Assembly: GCA_021779695.1 (NCBI GenBank)
Contig: JAJYAE010000214.1
Location: forward strand, 1-7,720
Source of the DNA: Acidobacteriota bacterium
GTDB lineage: Bacteria; Acidobacteriota; Terriglobia; Terriglobales; Acidobacteriaceae
Length of the DNA stretch: 7,720 bases
Direction: 5' to 3'
Shown piece after piece: positions 1 to 6,070 of the stretch. Each line of letters begins with the position of its first letter. Position 1 is the stretch's first letter. The position numbers and the translations under genes were made by a program. The notes under the pieces were generated by a model. It had not been told where the DNA came from. It was given only the letters and a program-made list of their open reading frames with translations, and searched no databases.

Positions 1-226
1 GCGCGGCATTCGGAATCAGTCGCTCTTTGAAGCCTACGTGGAATACTGCTTTGCTCCCAAACATACGGTTGGAGAACAACTGCTGGACGTCCGGCGGGAC
101 AAACGTGAACGAAACGCATTTGCAGTGGCCGGGCAGGGCGCAGATGGTCTGGATGAAGAAGAGGAGGATGGAGATGAAAACGACGAAGAACCCTGTCGCG
201 CCGAGATCGATGAAGTCGAGGGCATT
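1..226 (-). CDS. Partial membrane protein, 5' end unclear (possibly a disrupted gene)
   Basis: An open minus-strand frame of 75 codons runs from base 226 off the left edge. It has strongly G/C-biased third positions and makes biochemical sense: about eight residues (NALDFIDL), then a hydrophobic stretch GATGFFVVFISILLFF that looks like one transmembrane helix, then a Cys-containing segment (ALPGHCKC) and a soluble part with FVPPDVQQLFSNRMFGSKAV. The competing frames here are Ser-rich or acidic and look like shadows. There is no ATG, GTG or TTG at the beginning of the frame, and an in-frame TGA (227-229) sits immediately upstream. The nearest ATG (223-225) is one base out of phase. The gene may therefore have lost its start by an indel, be a truncated remnant, or use a rare start codon. 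I do not recognise the family. The rest of the gene lies outside the window. Confidence 0.45.
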
Positions 227-514
227 TCAGGATCCGGGCGAGACCAAGAGGAATGAGGTATGTCCCCGCTGCGGAACTCCAATTAAGGCGTCTCCACCGC
301 GAATGCGAGACCTAGTCGTTAATGTAGTTTGCGGGAGCCTTCTGCTCTCCATACTCGCACCGGCCTGCTGGATCGCTGGGCGATGGATGGAGGGCAGATG
401 CCTGCGAGCTCTAGACCGGATGGTGTGGCACGAACCACTCGATAGTTGGAATCTGTGAGCGATTCATTCGTGGCATTTCGATCGGACCGCCTTATTCCGC
501 CTTATTAGACCGCC
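227..514. other. Non-coding gap between the membrane-protein fragment and the AlbA_2 gene
   Basis: No reading frame here has convincing codon use on either strand. A plus-strand frame across 27-458 contains a CPRCG-like pair of cysteines and a hydrophobic run, but its third positions are mixed and its first half is antisense to the better-supported membrane-protein frame. The only clear structure is the 10-base repeat cluster at its right end, listed separately. No promoter could be assigned. Confidence 0.5.
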
Positions 515-535
515 TTATTCCGCCTTATTCGGTCC
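484..535. repeat. Four-copy 10-base direct repeat bounded by a 6-bp inverted repeat
   Basis: CCGCCTTATT occurs four times, at 487-496, 497-506, 510-519 and 520-529. It is arranged as two tandem pairs, so a 23-base unit starting GACCGCC is present twice (485-507 and 508-530, differing only in the last base). The cluster is bounded by GGACCG (484-489) and CGGTCC (530-535), which are perfect reverse complements. Read on the minus strand the unit is AATAAGGCGG. It spans the 3' end of the AlbA_2 gene, supplying its last codons (Asn-Lys-Ala-Glu) and its TAA stop, then continues into the gap. It may be slippage-type expansion, a protein-binding array or part of a weak 3' hairpin. There is no T-tract typical of an intrinsic terminator. 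Confidence 0.85.
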
Positions 536-1945
536 ACCCTCCAGCTTCGGCGCTGCACCCAGGAACCACACGGCTCCTCGGCCGTGTCCGCGGGAATCGA
601 TCAACCCAAGTCTTTTCAAATGAAGCAGATCGTCCCGTAGAGTACGCTCAGCCAAAGCAGGATCGATTTGCGCACGGATACTCGCAAACGGGCGTTCCCT
701 TCCGTCGGCGATGGCCTGAAGGATTCGGCGTTGCCGATCCGTAAGGTCATGGGCAACGCGAAGAGGCGCCACATATCCGCTTGGCAGGAACCGAACGCCT
801 ACTGCTCCCGCAACCTCCAGGAACTCCGGTTCGGGATGGCCGGCTCGTAGGCACAATTCAACAATCTTTTGCGTGCCACGTCCCCAGCGCTCAACCAGTC
901 CTCGTCGGTAAAAGACCTCCGCGATCAACGGATTTCGCGGTCGCGACAGATGCTCCCGCTTGAGATCTTCAACCTTAATGCCGAGCGGAAGTTCCCCGGA
1001 ACTCCATATCTCAAGGCGATCATCGTAGATTGCCACGCTCACTGCCCCACCTGCCTGGGCATAATCCCGATGACAGAAGGCATTGACCAATGCTTCGCGC
1101 AGCGCGATCGGAGGAAAGAGCGGCTCATCAACACGCTCGAACAACCCAGGTTCGATGCGGCCTGCGACCGGCAGATGTCGGGTCAGAAACTGCATCGCCT
1201 CGGATAGCAAATCGAAGGCATGTCCATGAAGCTGGCGTTGGTCCAGGAACTCGTTCTTGTCGGTGCCGCGAAATCGTGCAAGCCTCAGCTGGCATTGAGG
1301 GTAATGGGGCAGAAACTCGCGACCGAACACGACTACAGCCGCATTGACAAGGGCTCCGCGAACGCGGAGTCCTAACCTGTCGAGGACATCCGTCAGATCA
1401 TCGGCGGAGGTATCGGCGGGCAATCGGCCGCCCGCGATTCCGGTTTGGATCGTACGCCGAATCTCCTTGGCATCCAGTTCATCGATCGTTACTTCAGCAA
1501 TTTCGTTCTCCCAGCGATGCCGCGAATGTGTGCGTTCCAGGAGAATCCTCTGGTAGGTTTCCTGTGGCATGACAGAGGTGGTCGTTCCGACACGCTGGTA
1601 CGGACGCCCGTCGTAGGTGCAGGGCAGACTGTCAGACTTAGATGTGGTTTTCAAAACCAAGACTTCAAGGCCATTCGCGCCCACTGGAATCCGCTCGGTT
1701 TCAATCGGAATGGGGGGATCAAAGCGACGCAGAACCTGCGCCAATTCCTGAAAGGTCTTGTCCGCGATTGTTTGACCAATAACCGAACCGTCTGGCCGAA
1801 CGCCGATCAGCACTTGCCCGCCCTGACCGTTCATGAAGGCGCAAAGGGTCTCGCCGGCCCTGGGAAACTGAGCAGAGCTCTGCTTGAATTCAAGCTGTTC
1901 GGATTCGCCTCGTTGGACGAGTGTCAACAGTTCCTGATTTGTCAC
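515..1945 (-). CDS. AlbA_2/Schlafen-like domain protein with GHKL-type ATPase fold and C-terminal winged helix
   Basis: A 476-residue protein of the widespread AlbA_2 (putative DNA-binding, COG2865-like) family, usually annotated as an ATP-binding protein or transcriptional regulator. Residues 1-135 are the AlbA_2 domain, with the hallmark E-Q-LEFKQS (16-23) and FMNGQGGQVLIGV (37-49). Residues 280-365 resemble a divergent histidine-kinase-type ATPase: REALVNAFCHRDY (283-295), DDRLEIWSSGELP (308-320) and a glycine/lysine segment RWGRGTQK (353-360). Residues 400-460 form a winged helix (LTDRQRRILQAI; TLRDDLLHLKRLGLI). The start is GTG at 1943-1945. No strong Shine-Dalgarno is visible before it, but the N-terminus matches family style and no in-frame ATG lies nearby upstream. 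Related proteins act as regulators and some AlbA_2 proteins sit in defence loci; this role is not established here. It is separated from the redox genes by 635 bases, so it is probably its own unit. Confidence 0.9.
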   Translation of the reverse strand: MTNQELLTLVQRGESEQLEFKQSSAQFPRAGETLCAFMNGQGGQVLIGVRPDGSVIGQTIADKTFQELAQVLRRFDPPIPIETERIPVGANGLEVLVLKTTSKSDSLPCTYDGRPYQRVGTTTSVMPQETYQRILLERTHSRHRWENEIAEVTIDELDAKEIRRTIQTGIAGGRLPADTSADDLTDVLDRLGLRVRGALVNAAVVVFGREFLPHYPQCQLRLARFRGTDKNEFLDQRQLHGHAFDLLSEAMQFLTRHLPVAGRIEPGLFERVDEPLFPPIALREALVNAFCHRDYAQAGGAVSVAIYDDRLEIWSSGELPLGIKVEDLKREHLSRPRNPLIAEVFYRRGLVERWGRGTQKIVELCLRAGHPEPEFLEVAGAVGVRFLPSGYVAPLRVAHDLTDRQRRILQAIADGRERPFASIRAQIDPALAERTLRDDLLHLKRLGLIDSRGHGRGAVWFLGAAPKLEGGPNKAE

Positions 1946-1958
1946 TGGTGAGATTCTA

Positions 1959-2069
1959 CTAGGCGGTGACAGGGCGCTGAATCCGGAGGCACATCCGCTC
2001 CGCCCAACGCAGGCCGTGATTCGTCGACCCGAGTTGGAGCGTTGGCGGCGGCTGCCAACTCAAGCGCAT
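1959..2069 (-). CDS. Candidate 36-codon small ORF directly upstream of the AlbA_2 gene
   Basis: The frame runs from ATG (2067-2069) to tandem TAG TAG (the first at 1959-1961) and ends 13 bases before the GTG of the AlbA_2 gene. The peptide is basic and Trp-rich, beginning MRLSWQPPPTLQLG and containing GLRWAERM and a C-terminal RIQRPVTA. Third positions are largely G/C. A Pro-Pro-Pro run at residues 7-9 is of the kind that can slow ribosomes. Against it: no clear Shine-Dalgarno, no recognised homologue, and the opposite strand is also open over much of this interval. It could be a leader peptide, a remnant or chance. Confidence 0.3.
   Translation of the reverse strand: MRLSWQPPPTLQLGSTNHGLRWAERMCLRIQRPVTA
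2031..2061. repeat. Overlapping, mutually exclusive inverted repeats
   Basis: GTTGGC (2041-2046) pairs perfectly with GCCAAC (2054-2059) around a 7-base loop. The alternative GAGTTGG (2031-2037) pairs perfectly with CCAACTC (2055-2061) around a 17-base loop. Both use the same right arm, so only one hairpin can form at a time. The element covers the first codons of the small ORF at 1959-2069 and lies 86 to 116 bases before the AlbA_2 start. An attenuator-like or cruciform role is possible but is inferred from geometry only. Confidence 0.5.
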
Positions 2070-2094
2070 AGCCACGCTTGTTTGGGATGAATCA

Positions 2095-2298
2095 TCAAGA
2101 AGTGTTGGGCTGATTCCACACGATCAGCCCGTAGCCCGCCGTTGGAAAGTTTGTCGCATCGTCGTGCCGGCTTGTTGGGCCACCGAACAGTGGGTTGAGC
2201 AGCAAGCGCGGCGACTGGAACCGGTAATCGACGCGATAGAATGTGTCCGTTGCATGGGCCGTTTGGGACTTCGCATCCGGGTGGCTTTTCTCAAGCAT
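2095..2298 (-). pseudogene. Possible remnant reading frame, function unknown
   Basis: This minus-strand frame of 67 codons has coding-like third positions and ends in a plausible soluble or beta-rich tail (FYRVDYRF, LLLNPLFGG, PTAGYGLIVWNQP). There is no ribosome binding site before the ATG, and the open frame upstream begins only at a stop shortly before. It could be the 3' remnant of a larger gene. I do not recognise the family. An alternative is that it is simply non-coding, since the plus strand is also open here. Confidence 0.2.
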
Positions 2299-2531
2299 GC
2301 GCGAAAAGCGTGGACTCGATTTATTCTTGGATGCGTGAACATTGGCTTTCCGCGGCCGTCAACGGCTTCCAGGCCGGCCTGAGCGTGACTCTCGATCTCC
2401 GCAATCTGGCTCCCGGCACGCGCTTCCCCGCGACGACGCATGAAAGCGATCAAGCGTCGTATTATTATCCGCTTATCTGGCAATGATCTCGAATGTTGCC
2501 TGAAAGCCAGCGATATGTATGTGCGTAGTCT

Positions 2532-2550
2532 TCAGGGATCTCCTCCCTGA
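2532..2550 (-). terminator. Candidate 3' hairpin downstream of ric
   Basis: TCAGGGA (2532-2538) and TCCCTGA (2544-2550) form a perfect 7-bp stem with a 5-base loop. It begins about 30 bases after the ric stop codon in transcription order. No T-tract follows on the minus strand, so a classical intrinsic terminator is not supported. It may instead protect the transcript 3' end or be a Rho-linked structure. Confidence 0.35.
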
Positions 2551-2580
2551 CAAAGCCGCAAGTCCTCGGGTCTATTCCTG

Positions 2581-3300
2581 CTAAGCTGCGGATGCTTCCA
2601 ACGCAAGTGCGCGGGGAAACAGCACATTATTTTCCAGGTGAATATGCTGGTGCAGATCCTGCTCGAACTCATGCAGGCCGGCATAGAATGCACGGAAGGT
2701 GGGACAGGCGCCCGCAGGGGGCGTATAGTCCTGACTCAGTCCGCGAATCTCGGCCATCAGATTCCCCGCATAATCATGATCCTGGGTCATCATCTTTATG
2801 GGATGGTCGATGGTCCCGAAGCAACTGCGCGGCTTTGCCCCATCTCCGGATGCGTAACGCTCGAACTTACCGATGTACGGGAACAACACAACCTCTTCCT
2901 TCCCCTGGTGCGCGATCAACTCCTCGCCGAGTTCCGCCAATTTCGCCTGGATTCGAGAAAGTTCCTCGCGGGTGTCGCCGTGACGGCTCACAACTTTTCC
3001 TGCAAGTTCATTCAAGCGAGGTACTTCGCGGGTTACATACGCGTGGTGGGTATCCACGATATATGTGGCCAGATTGGCCAACGACTCTTTGGCCCAGTCT
3101 TTTTCGCCGGAAGCCGAAGGTGCAGTAGCGGCTTCGAGGGAAGCGATCACGTTGTCGATATTGAGACCCTTGGTTGCACAGGCTTCGGCCAGAGGCACTC
3201 GGCCTCCGCAGCAATAGTCAATGCCATACTTCTCGAATACGCGAACTGCCGCAGGATTCTCGGTCGCAATGTCGCGAACCGTCTGTGTCGTTGTGGCCAT
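2581..3300 (-). CDS. ric: Iron-sulfur cluster repair di-iron protein (RIC/YtfE/ScdA family)
   Basis: A full-length 239-residue cytoplasmic protein that helps restore iron-sulfur clusters damaged by nitric oxide or oxidants through a haemerythrin-like di-iron centre. Residues 5-57 are the ScdA_N domain, with the paired cysteines in YGIDYCCGG (Cys30, Cys31). Residues 75-232 are the haemerythrin-like four-helix domain. Aligning by eye to E. coli YtfE, all six iron ligands appear kept: His86, His131, Glu135, His175, His219 and Glu223 (HQGKE, TQDHD, HQHIHLENNVLFPRA). The family is about 220 residues long; the extra length lies before His175. The ATG at 3298-3300 has a strong AAGGAG site seven bases upstream. 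The gene follows the FG-GAP/ASPIC gene after 76 bases, so co-transcription is plausible. The ribosome binding site lies inside a perfect inverted repeat, which may be regulatory. Confidence 0.95.
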   Translation of the reverse strand: MATTTQTVRDIATENPAAVRVFEKYGIDYCCGGRVPLAEACATKGLNIDNVIASLEAATAPSASGEKDWAKESLANLATYIVDTHHAYVTREVPRLNELAGKVVSRHGDTREELSRIQAKLAELGEELIAHQGKEEVVLFPYIGKFERYASGDGAKPRSCFGTIDHPIKMMTQDHDYAGNLMAEIRGLSQDYTPPAGACPTFRAFYAGLHEFEQDLHQHIHLENNVLFPRALALEASAA

Positions 3301-3302
3301 GA

Positions 3303-3320
3303 AAGATCTCCTTCGATCTT
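3303..3320 (-). promoter_or_regulatory. Inverted repeat enclosing the ric ribosome binding site
   Basis: AAGATC (3303-3308) and GATCTT (3315-3320) are perfect reverse complements with a 6-base spacer. In the ric transcript this reads AAGATC-GAAGGA-GATCTT, ending two bases before the ATG, so most of the AAGGAG ribosome binding site falls in the loop. It could be an RNA hairpin that tunes translation or an 18-bp DNA dyad for a repressor. It does not match the NsrR or FNR consensus well as I know them. Confidence 0.5.
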
Positions 3321-3376
3321 GAAGGTAGACGAAGCCAAATTCGGACTGCAGGGACTTTTGTCACACAGCGGGGTTT

Positions 3377-6052
3377 TCAATGCACTCGGCGAAGGTAGGC
3401 GTCCAGCCGCGCATAGGCTAATGAAGGATTGGAGCTACCATCCCATTGCTGGGCGAACACGCCGAGAAATCCCGACTCTGAGTACATGCGACGGCGAACG
3501 TCTCCTTCGAGGACCGTCCCCGCTGGTTTCCAATCCGGTCCAAGTGCATGGTGCGCCTGGCTCAGTAGCGCGGCGGCCTGGCGATCATCATGTCGCTTCC
3601 ATGCGATGTAACCTCGGAAATACAGAGCATTTGCAGCGCGAGCATTGGCCTGGAGAACGTGTGCAAAATCCCGATCGGCTTCCGGAAGATTACCCTCTGC
3701 AAGCTGCACTTCTCCCAGAAGAACAAGAGTACCGGTCTCTTCGGAGTTGAGCTGCAATGCAGCGTCGAGTGTCCGGCGTGCCGCAGCCAACTTGGACTTT
3801 GAGCTTGCGGATGCGGCAAGCAGCTCTCCCTTCCGTTGATAAGCGCGATGATTCTGCGGATTGATTCGTATGAGAGCGTCAAGCTCGCCGACGGCGGAGG
3901 GAATATCTCCCAATTCAACCAGACAATTCGCCAGGTAGTAATGAGAGTCCTCATGGTTGGGATTGATGGCAAGAGCCTCGCGAAAGAGCGAGACAGCCTG
4001 AGCAAAGTCGCGTTCCCGTTTCATCGCATCCATGGCAGCGTGCTGCTTGGCCCAGAACTGCTGGGTTGCTGCTTTGTCCATTTGCGCAGCTTGCGCTACA
4101 GGCTGACCGGATCCAGTGGCGGGAGGTGTAAATGGCTTGGCGACCGGCTCGCCCTGTGTGATGTCCCAAATCCTATCCGCCGGCAGGTTTGCCCAGTTCT
4201 CCGGTGCACCGCGAAGCCAGCGCACTTCCAGGCGGTCAATCTTGGTCGCAGAGCCGAGACCGATGTGAATGCGATGGCTGTCCTGCGAAAGATACGACGA
4301 GCTTCCAACGGTCCGGCGAAGCGGTACGCCCTTCACCCAGGCAATCACGGTGGCGCCGTCTCCGAAGCCTACCGGAGCGTTCAAGGGTGGAACGCGATCA
4401 TGCAGGCGAAACTCGACCCAATGTTCTTGGGGAATATCGTTCCGCAGGAGCCGAACGCCTTCTCCTTGATCCACAATAGCCACATCCATCGCGCCGTCGT
4501 TGTTGTAGTCAGCCACGGCGAGGCCACGGCTGACGTGCGGCTGCGAGAAGTTGCGGTTCCACGGTGCGAGATCGTGAAAGAAATCACCCTGCGCATTCCA
4601 GAAGAGGAACGATGGCATCGGAGTCAGACGGCGCGGAATGCTCTCCTTCTGCTCGAAAGTGCTGCCATTGGCGACGATCAGGTCGAGCCAGCCATCGGAA
4701 TCGATGTCGACGAAGCTCGTACCCCAACCAACCCGTTGCATGGATGGCTGTCCGATGCCGTTTGTGGCTGCCACATCCGTGAAATGGAGCTCTGATTTCC
4801 CGCTCTTGTCGCGCTGCTCCTCGAGCAGATTCTGGTAAAGTGCGAATCCCTGTGCGATCCAGTGCGAGATAAAGAGGTCATCGTCGCCGTCGCGGTCAAA
4901 GTCTCCTGCAGCCAAACCCATGGAGCCGCGGTATTCTTCGACCCACGCGTCCTTGCCGGCATCGACAAACTTCCCGTGATGGTTGATATAGAGCTTGTTT
5001 TCCGAAATATCGTTGGCTACGTATAGGTCCGGCCAGCCGTCACCATTGAAGTCGTGCCAAAGAGCTACTAGACTGCGACCATCAGGATTGGCGACACCAA
5101 GGTCCTTGGCAACCTCGGTGAATGTACCGTTGCCATTGTTGCGAAACAGCAGGTTTCGTTCTGGCTCGAAGGACGCCGGGTTCAGTGAATAAGGAACATC
5201 CATCCCGAATTGTTCCGATGTTGTTCCGTTCCTCTGCGAGTCCGGCTTGTATTGTACGTAGCCGCAAACGTAGAGGTCCAGATAGCCGTCGCGATTGTAG
5301 TCTCCCCAGGATGCGCCGGCCCAGAAACCGCGATATCGGTCGAGGCCGGTTTTGTGGCTGACATCGGTGAATGTGCCGTCACCGTTATTGTGGAAAAGGT
5401 AGATGCGGTCGTAGCTTGTAACTGCCAGGTCCAGGCGGCCATCGTTGTCATAATCTCCCCAACTGGCGGCCATGCCATGGATGCGCAGGTCGGGAAATCC
5501 CTTGACCTCCTCAAAGTGCCCGTTACCCAGGTTGCGATACAGAACGGACGGTGCAAGCTGAGAGACTGGCGCGTTGAGCGGACCTCCGCCACTGACGACG
5601 AACACATCTTCGAGGCCATCATTGTCGAAGTCACCCCAGGCTACGCCGGAGCCCATGTCTTCGGGCAGTTGCGACGTGCGCGCTCCCGCGAACTGACGGA
5701 ACGATGCGAGGCCTGCTTCCTTCGTTACGTCAGTAAGGAATGGCGCAGGGGCTCCGGCAGGCAGCTTCTTACCTGGATCAAGCAGGCGATCCACGACACG
5801 AGAACTCACGGCCTTGGTTACAGGATGTGCGGGCGTCGTGGCTTTGCTTGAGCCGCGATCCGCGGCCACATTGGTGATGTCGTTCGATGCTTCTCCGGGA
5901 AAATACTCATCGGGCTGGTTCTCTCTGCGGATGCGCCAAGTCACGATCGCAGTGATCGCAACCAGCACCAGAAGTGCGGCGGCAGTCCAGGCAAGGCGAC
6001 GAAGCCGCCGAGACCCGCGCACTTTGCGTTCAGCCAACGTCGTCACCGGCAT
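3377..6052 (-). CDS. Membrane-anchored FG-GAP/VCBS, ASPIC/UnbV and TPR repeat protein (CRTAC1-like)
   Basis: An 891-residue protein when started at the ATG at 6050-6052, which I prefer because GGAGG lies nine bases upstream; an earlier ATG at 6080-6082 would add ten residues. After a basic N-terminus (KVRGSRRLRR) comes one hydrophobic helix at about 19-41, with the rest presumably outside the cytoplasm. Seven FG-GAP/VCBS repeats follow, each with a calcium-type loop: DFDNDGLED 141-149, DYDNDGRLD 200-208, DYNRDGYLD 251-259, DFNGDGWPD 334-342, DFDRDGDDD 384-392, DIDSDGWLD 449-457 and DYNNDGAMD 515-523. They probably form a beta-propeller. An ASPIC/UnbV domain lies at about 555-635 (GDGATVIAWV, SSSYLSQDSHRIHIGLG, IDRLEVRW). 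TPR-like helices cover 665-830, including AVSLFREALAINPNHEDSHYYLAN. It has no enzyme signature and is likely a scaffold. It overlaps the cytochrome stop by ten bases, so translation is probably coupled. Confidence 0.92.
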   Translation of the reverse strand: MPVTTLAERKVRGSRRLRRLAWTAAALLVLVAITAIVTWRIRRENQPDEYFPGEASNDITNVAADRGSSKATTPAHPVTKAVSSRVVDRLLDPGKKLPAGAPAPFLTDVTKEAGLASFRQFAGARTSQLPEDMGSGVAWGDFDNDGLEDVFVVSGGGPLNAPVSQLAPSVLYRNLGNGHFEEVKGFPDLRIHGMAASWGDYDNDGRLDLAVTSYDRIYLFHNNGDGTFTDVSHKTGLDRYRGFWAGASWGDYNRDGYLDLYVCGYVQYKPDSQRNGTTSEQFGMDVPYSLNPASFEPERNLLFRNNGNGTFTEVAKDLGVANPDGRSLVALWHDFNGDGWPDLYVANDISENKLYINHHGKFVDAGKDAWVEEYRGSMGLAAGDFDRDGDDDLFISHWIAQGFALYQNLLEEQRDKSGKSELHFTDVAATNGIGQPSMQRVGWGTSFVDIDSDGWLDLIVANGSTFEQKESIPRRLTPMPSFLFWNAQGDFFHDLAPWNRNFSQPHVSRGLAVADYNNDGAMDVAIVDQGEGVRLLRNDIPQEHWVEFRLHDRVPPLNAPVGFGDGATVIAWVKGVPLRRTVGSSSYLSQDSHRIHIGLGSATKIDRLEVRWLRGAPENWANLPADRIWDITQGEPVAKPFTPPATGSGQPVAQAAQMDKAATQQFWAKQHAAMDAMKRERDFAQAVSLFREALAINPNHEDSHYYLANCLVELGDIPSAVGELDALIRINPQNHRAYQRKGELLAASASSKSKLAAARRTLDAALQLNSEETGTLVLLGEVQLAEGNLPEADRDFAHVLQANARAANALYFRGYIAWKRHDDRQAAALLSQAHHALGPDWKPAGTVLEGDVRRRMYSESGFLGVFAQQWDGSSNPSLAYARLDAYLRRVH

Positions 6053-6070
6053 GGGGCTGATCCTCCGCTG
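6043..6070 (-). promoter_or_regulatory. Ribosome binding site and stop/start overlap coupling the cytochrome and FG-GAP/ASPIC genes
   Basis: On the minus strand GGAGG stands nine bases before the ATG at 6050-6052, and the sequence ATGCCGGTGA contains both that ATG and the TGA stop of the cytochrome gene (6043-6045). This decides the start of the downstream gene over the upstream in-frame ATG (6080-6082), which has no such site. The arrangement is typical of translational coupling between subunits made in fixed ratio. Confidence 0.7.

Larger units (their letters stand above)
1946..2580. other. Gene-poor stretch between ric and the AlbA_2 gene
   Basis: This 635-base stretch holds no gene I can assign. 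From right to left it contains a perfect hairpin (2532-2550), two weak coding-like frames (2241-2486 plus strand; 2095-2298 minus strand), a pair of overlapping hairpins (2031-2061) and a 36-codon small ORF (1959-2069, minus) that ends just before the AlbA_2 start. The coding-like frames have decent codon bias in parts but no ribosome binding site and no recognisable domain. They may be remnants of decayed genes. I see no tRNA and no transposase. Confidence 0.5.

Noticed and set aside
227..229. In-frame TGA as a selenocysteine codon in the membrane-protein frame
   Set aside because: The frame upstream of the TGA has poor coding bias, no homologous selenoprotein is recognised, and no selenocysteine-insertion hairpin was identified after it.
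34..282. Minus-strand Ser-rich frame and the plus-strand acidic frame (38-256)
   Set aside because: Both are low-complexity shadows of the hydrophobic minus-strand frame, whose third positions are far more coding-like.
27..458. Plus-strand frame with a CPRCG pair and a hydrophobic run, suggesting a small zinc-ribbon membrane protein
   Set aside because: Only one cysteine pair, mixed third-position composition, a TTG start without a ribosome binding site, and its first half is antisense to a better-supported membrane-protein frame.
1995..2062. Integron attC-like site (GCCCAAC and GCGTTGG arms pointing towards each other)
   Set aside because: The arms are only about 40 bases apart, the right-hand core does not fit GTTRRRY, and there is no integrase or cassette array.
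3301..3376. NsrR or FNR operator before ric
   Set aside because: The AAGATC/GATCTT dyad overlaps the ribosome binding site and lacks the core bases of either consensus as I know them; no convincing -35/-10 pair was found in the 76-base gap.
2638..3750. Plus-strand open frame of 370 codons opposite ric and the end of the FG-GAP/ASPIC gene
   Set aside because: It runs antisense through two well-recognised genes and their intergenic gap, has no domain and is explained by high GC.
3836..4795. Plus-strand open frame of 319 codons inside the FG-GAP/ASPIC gene
   Set aside because: Antisense shadow of the ASPIC and TPR coding sequence; no motif or ribosome binding site.
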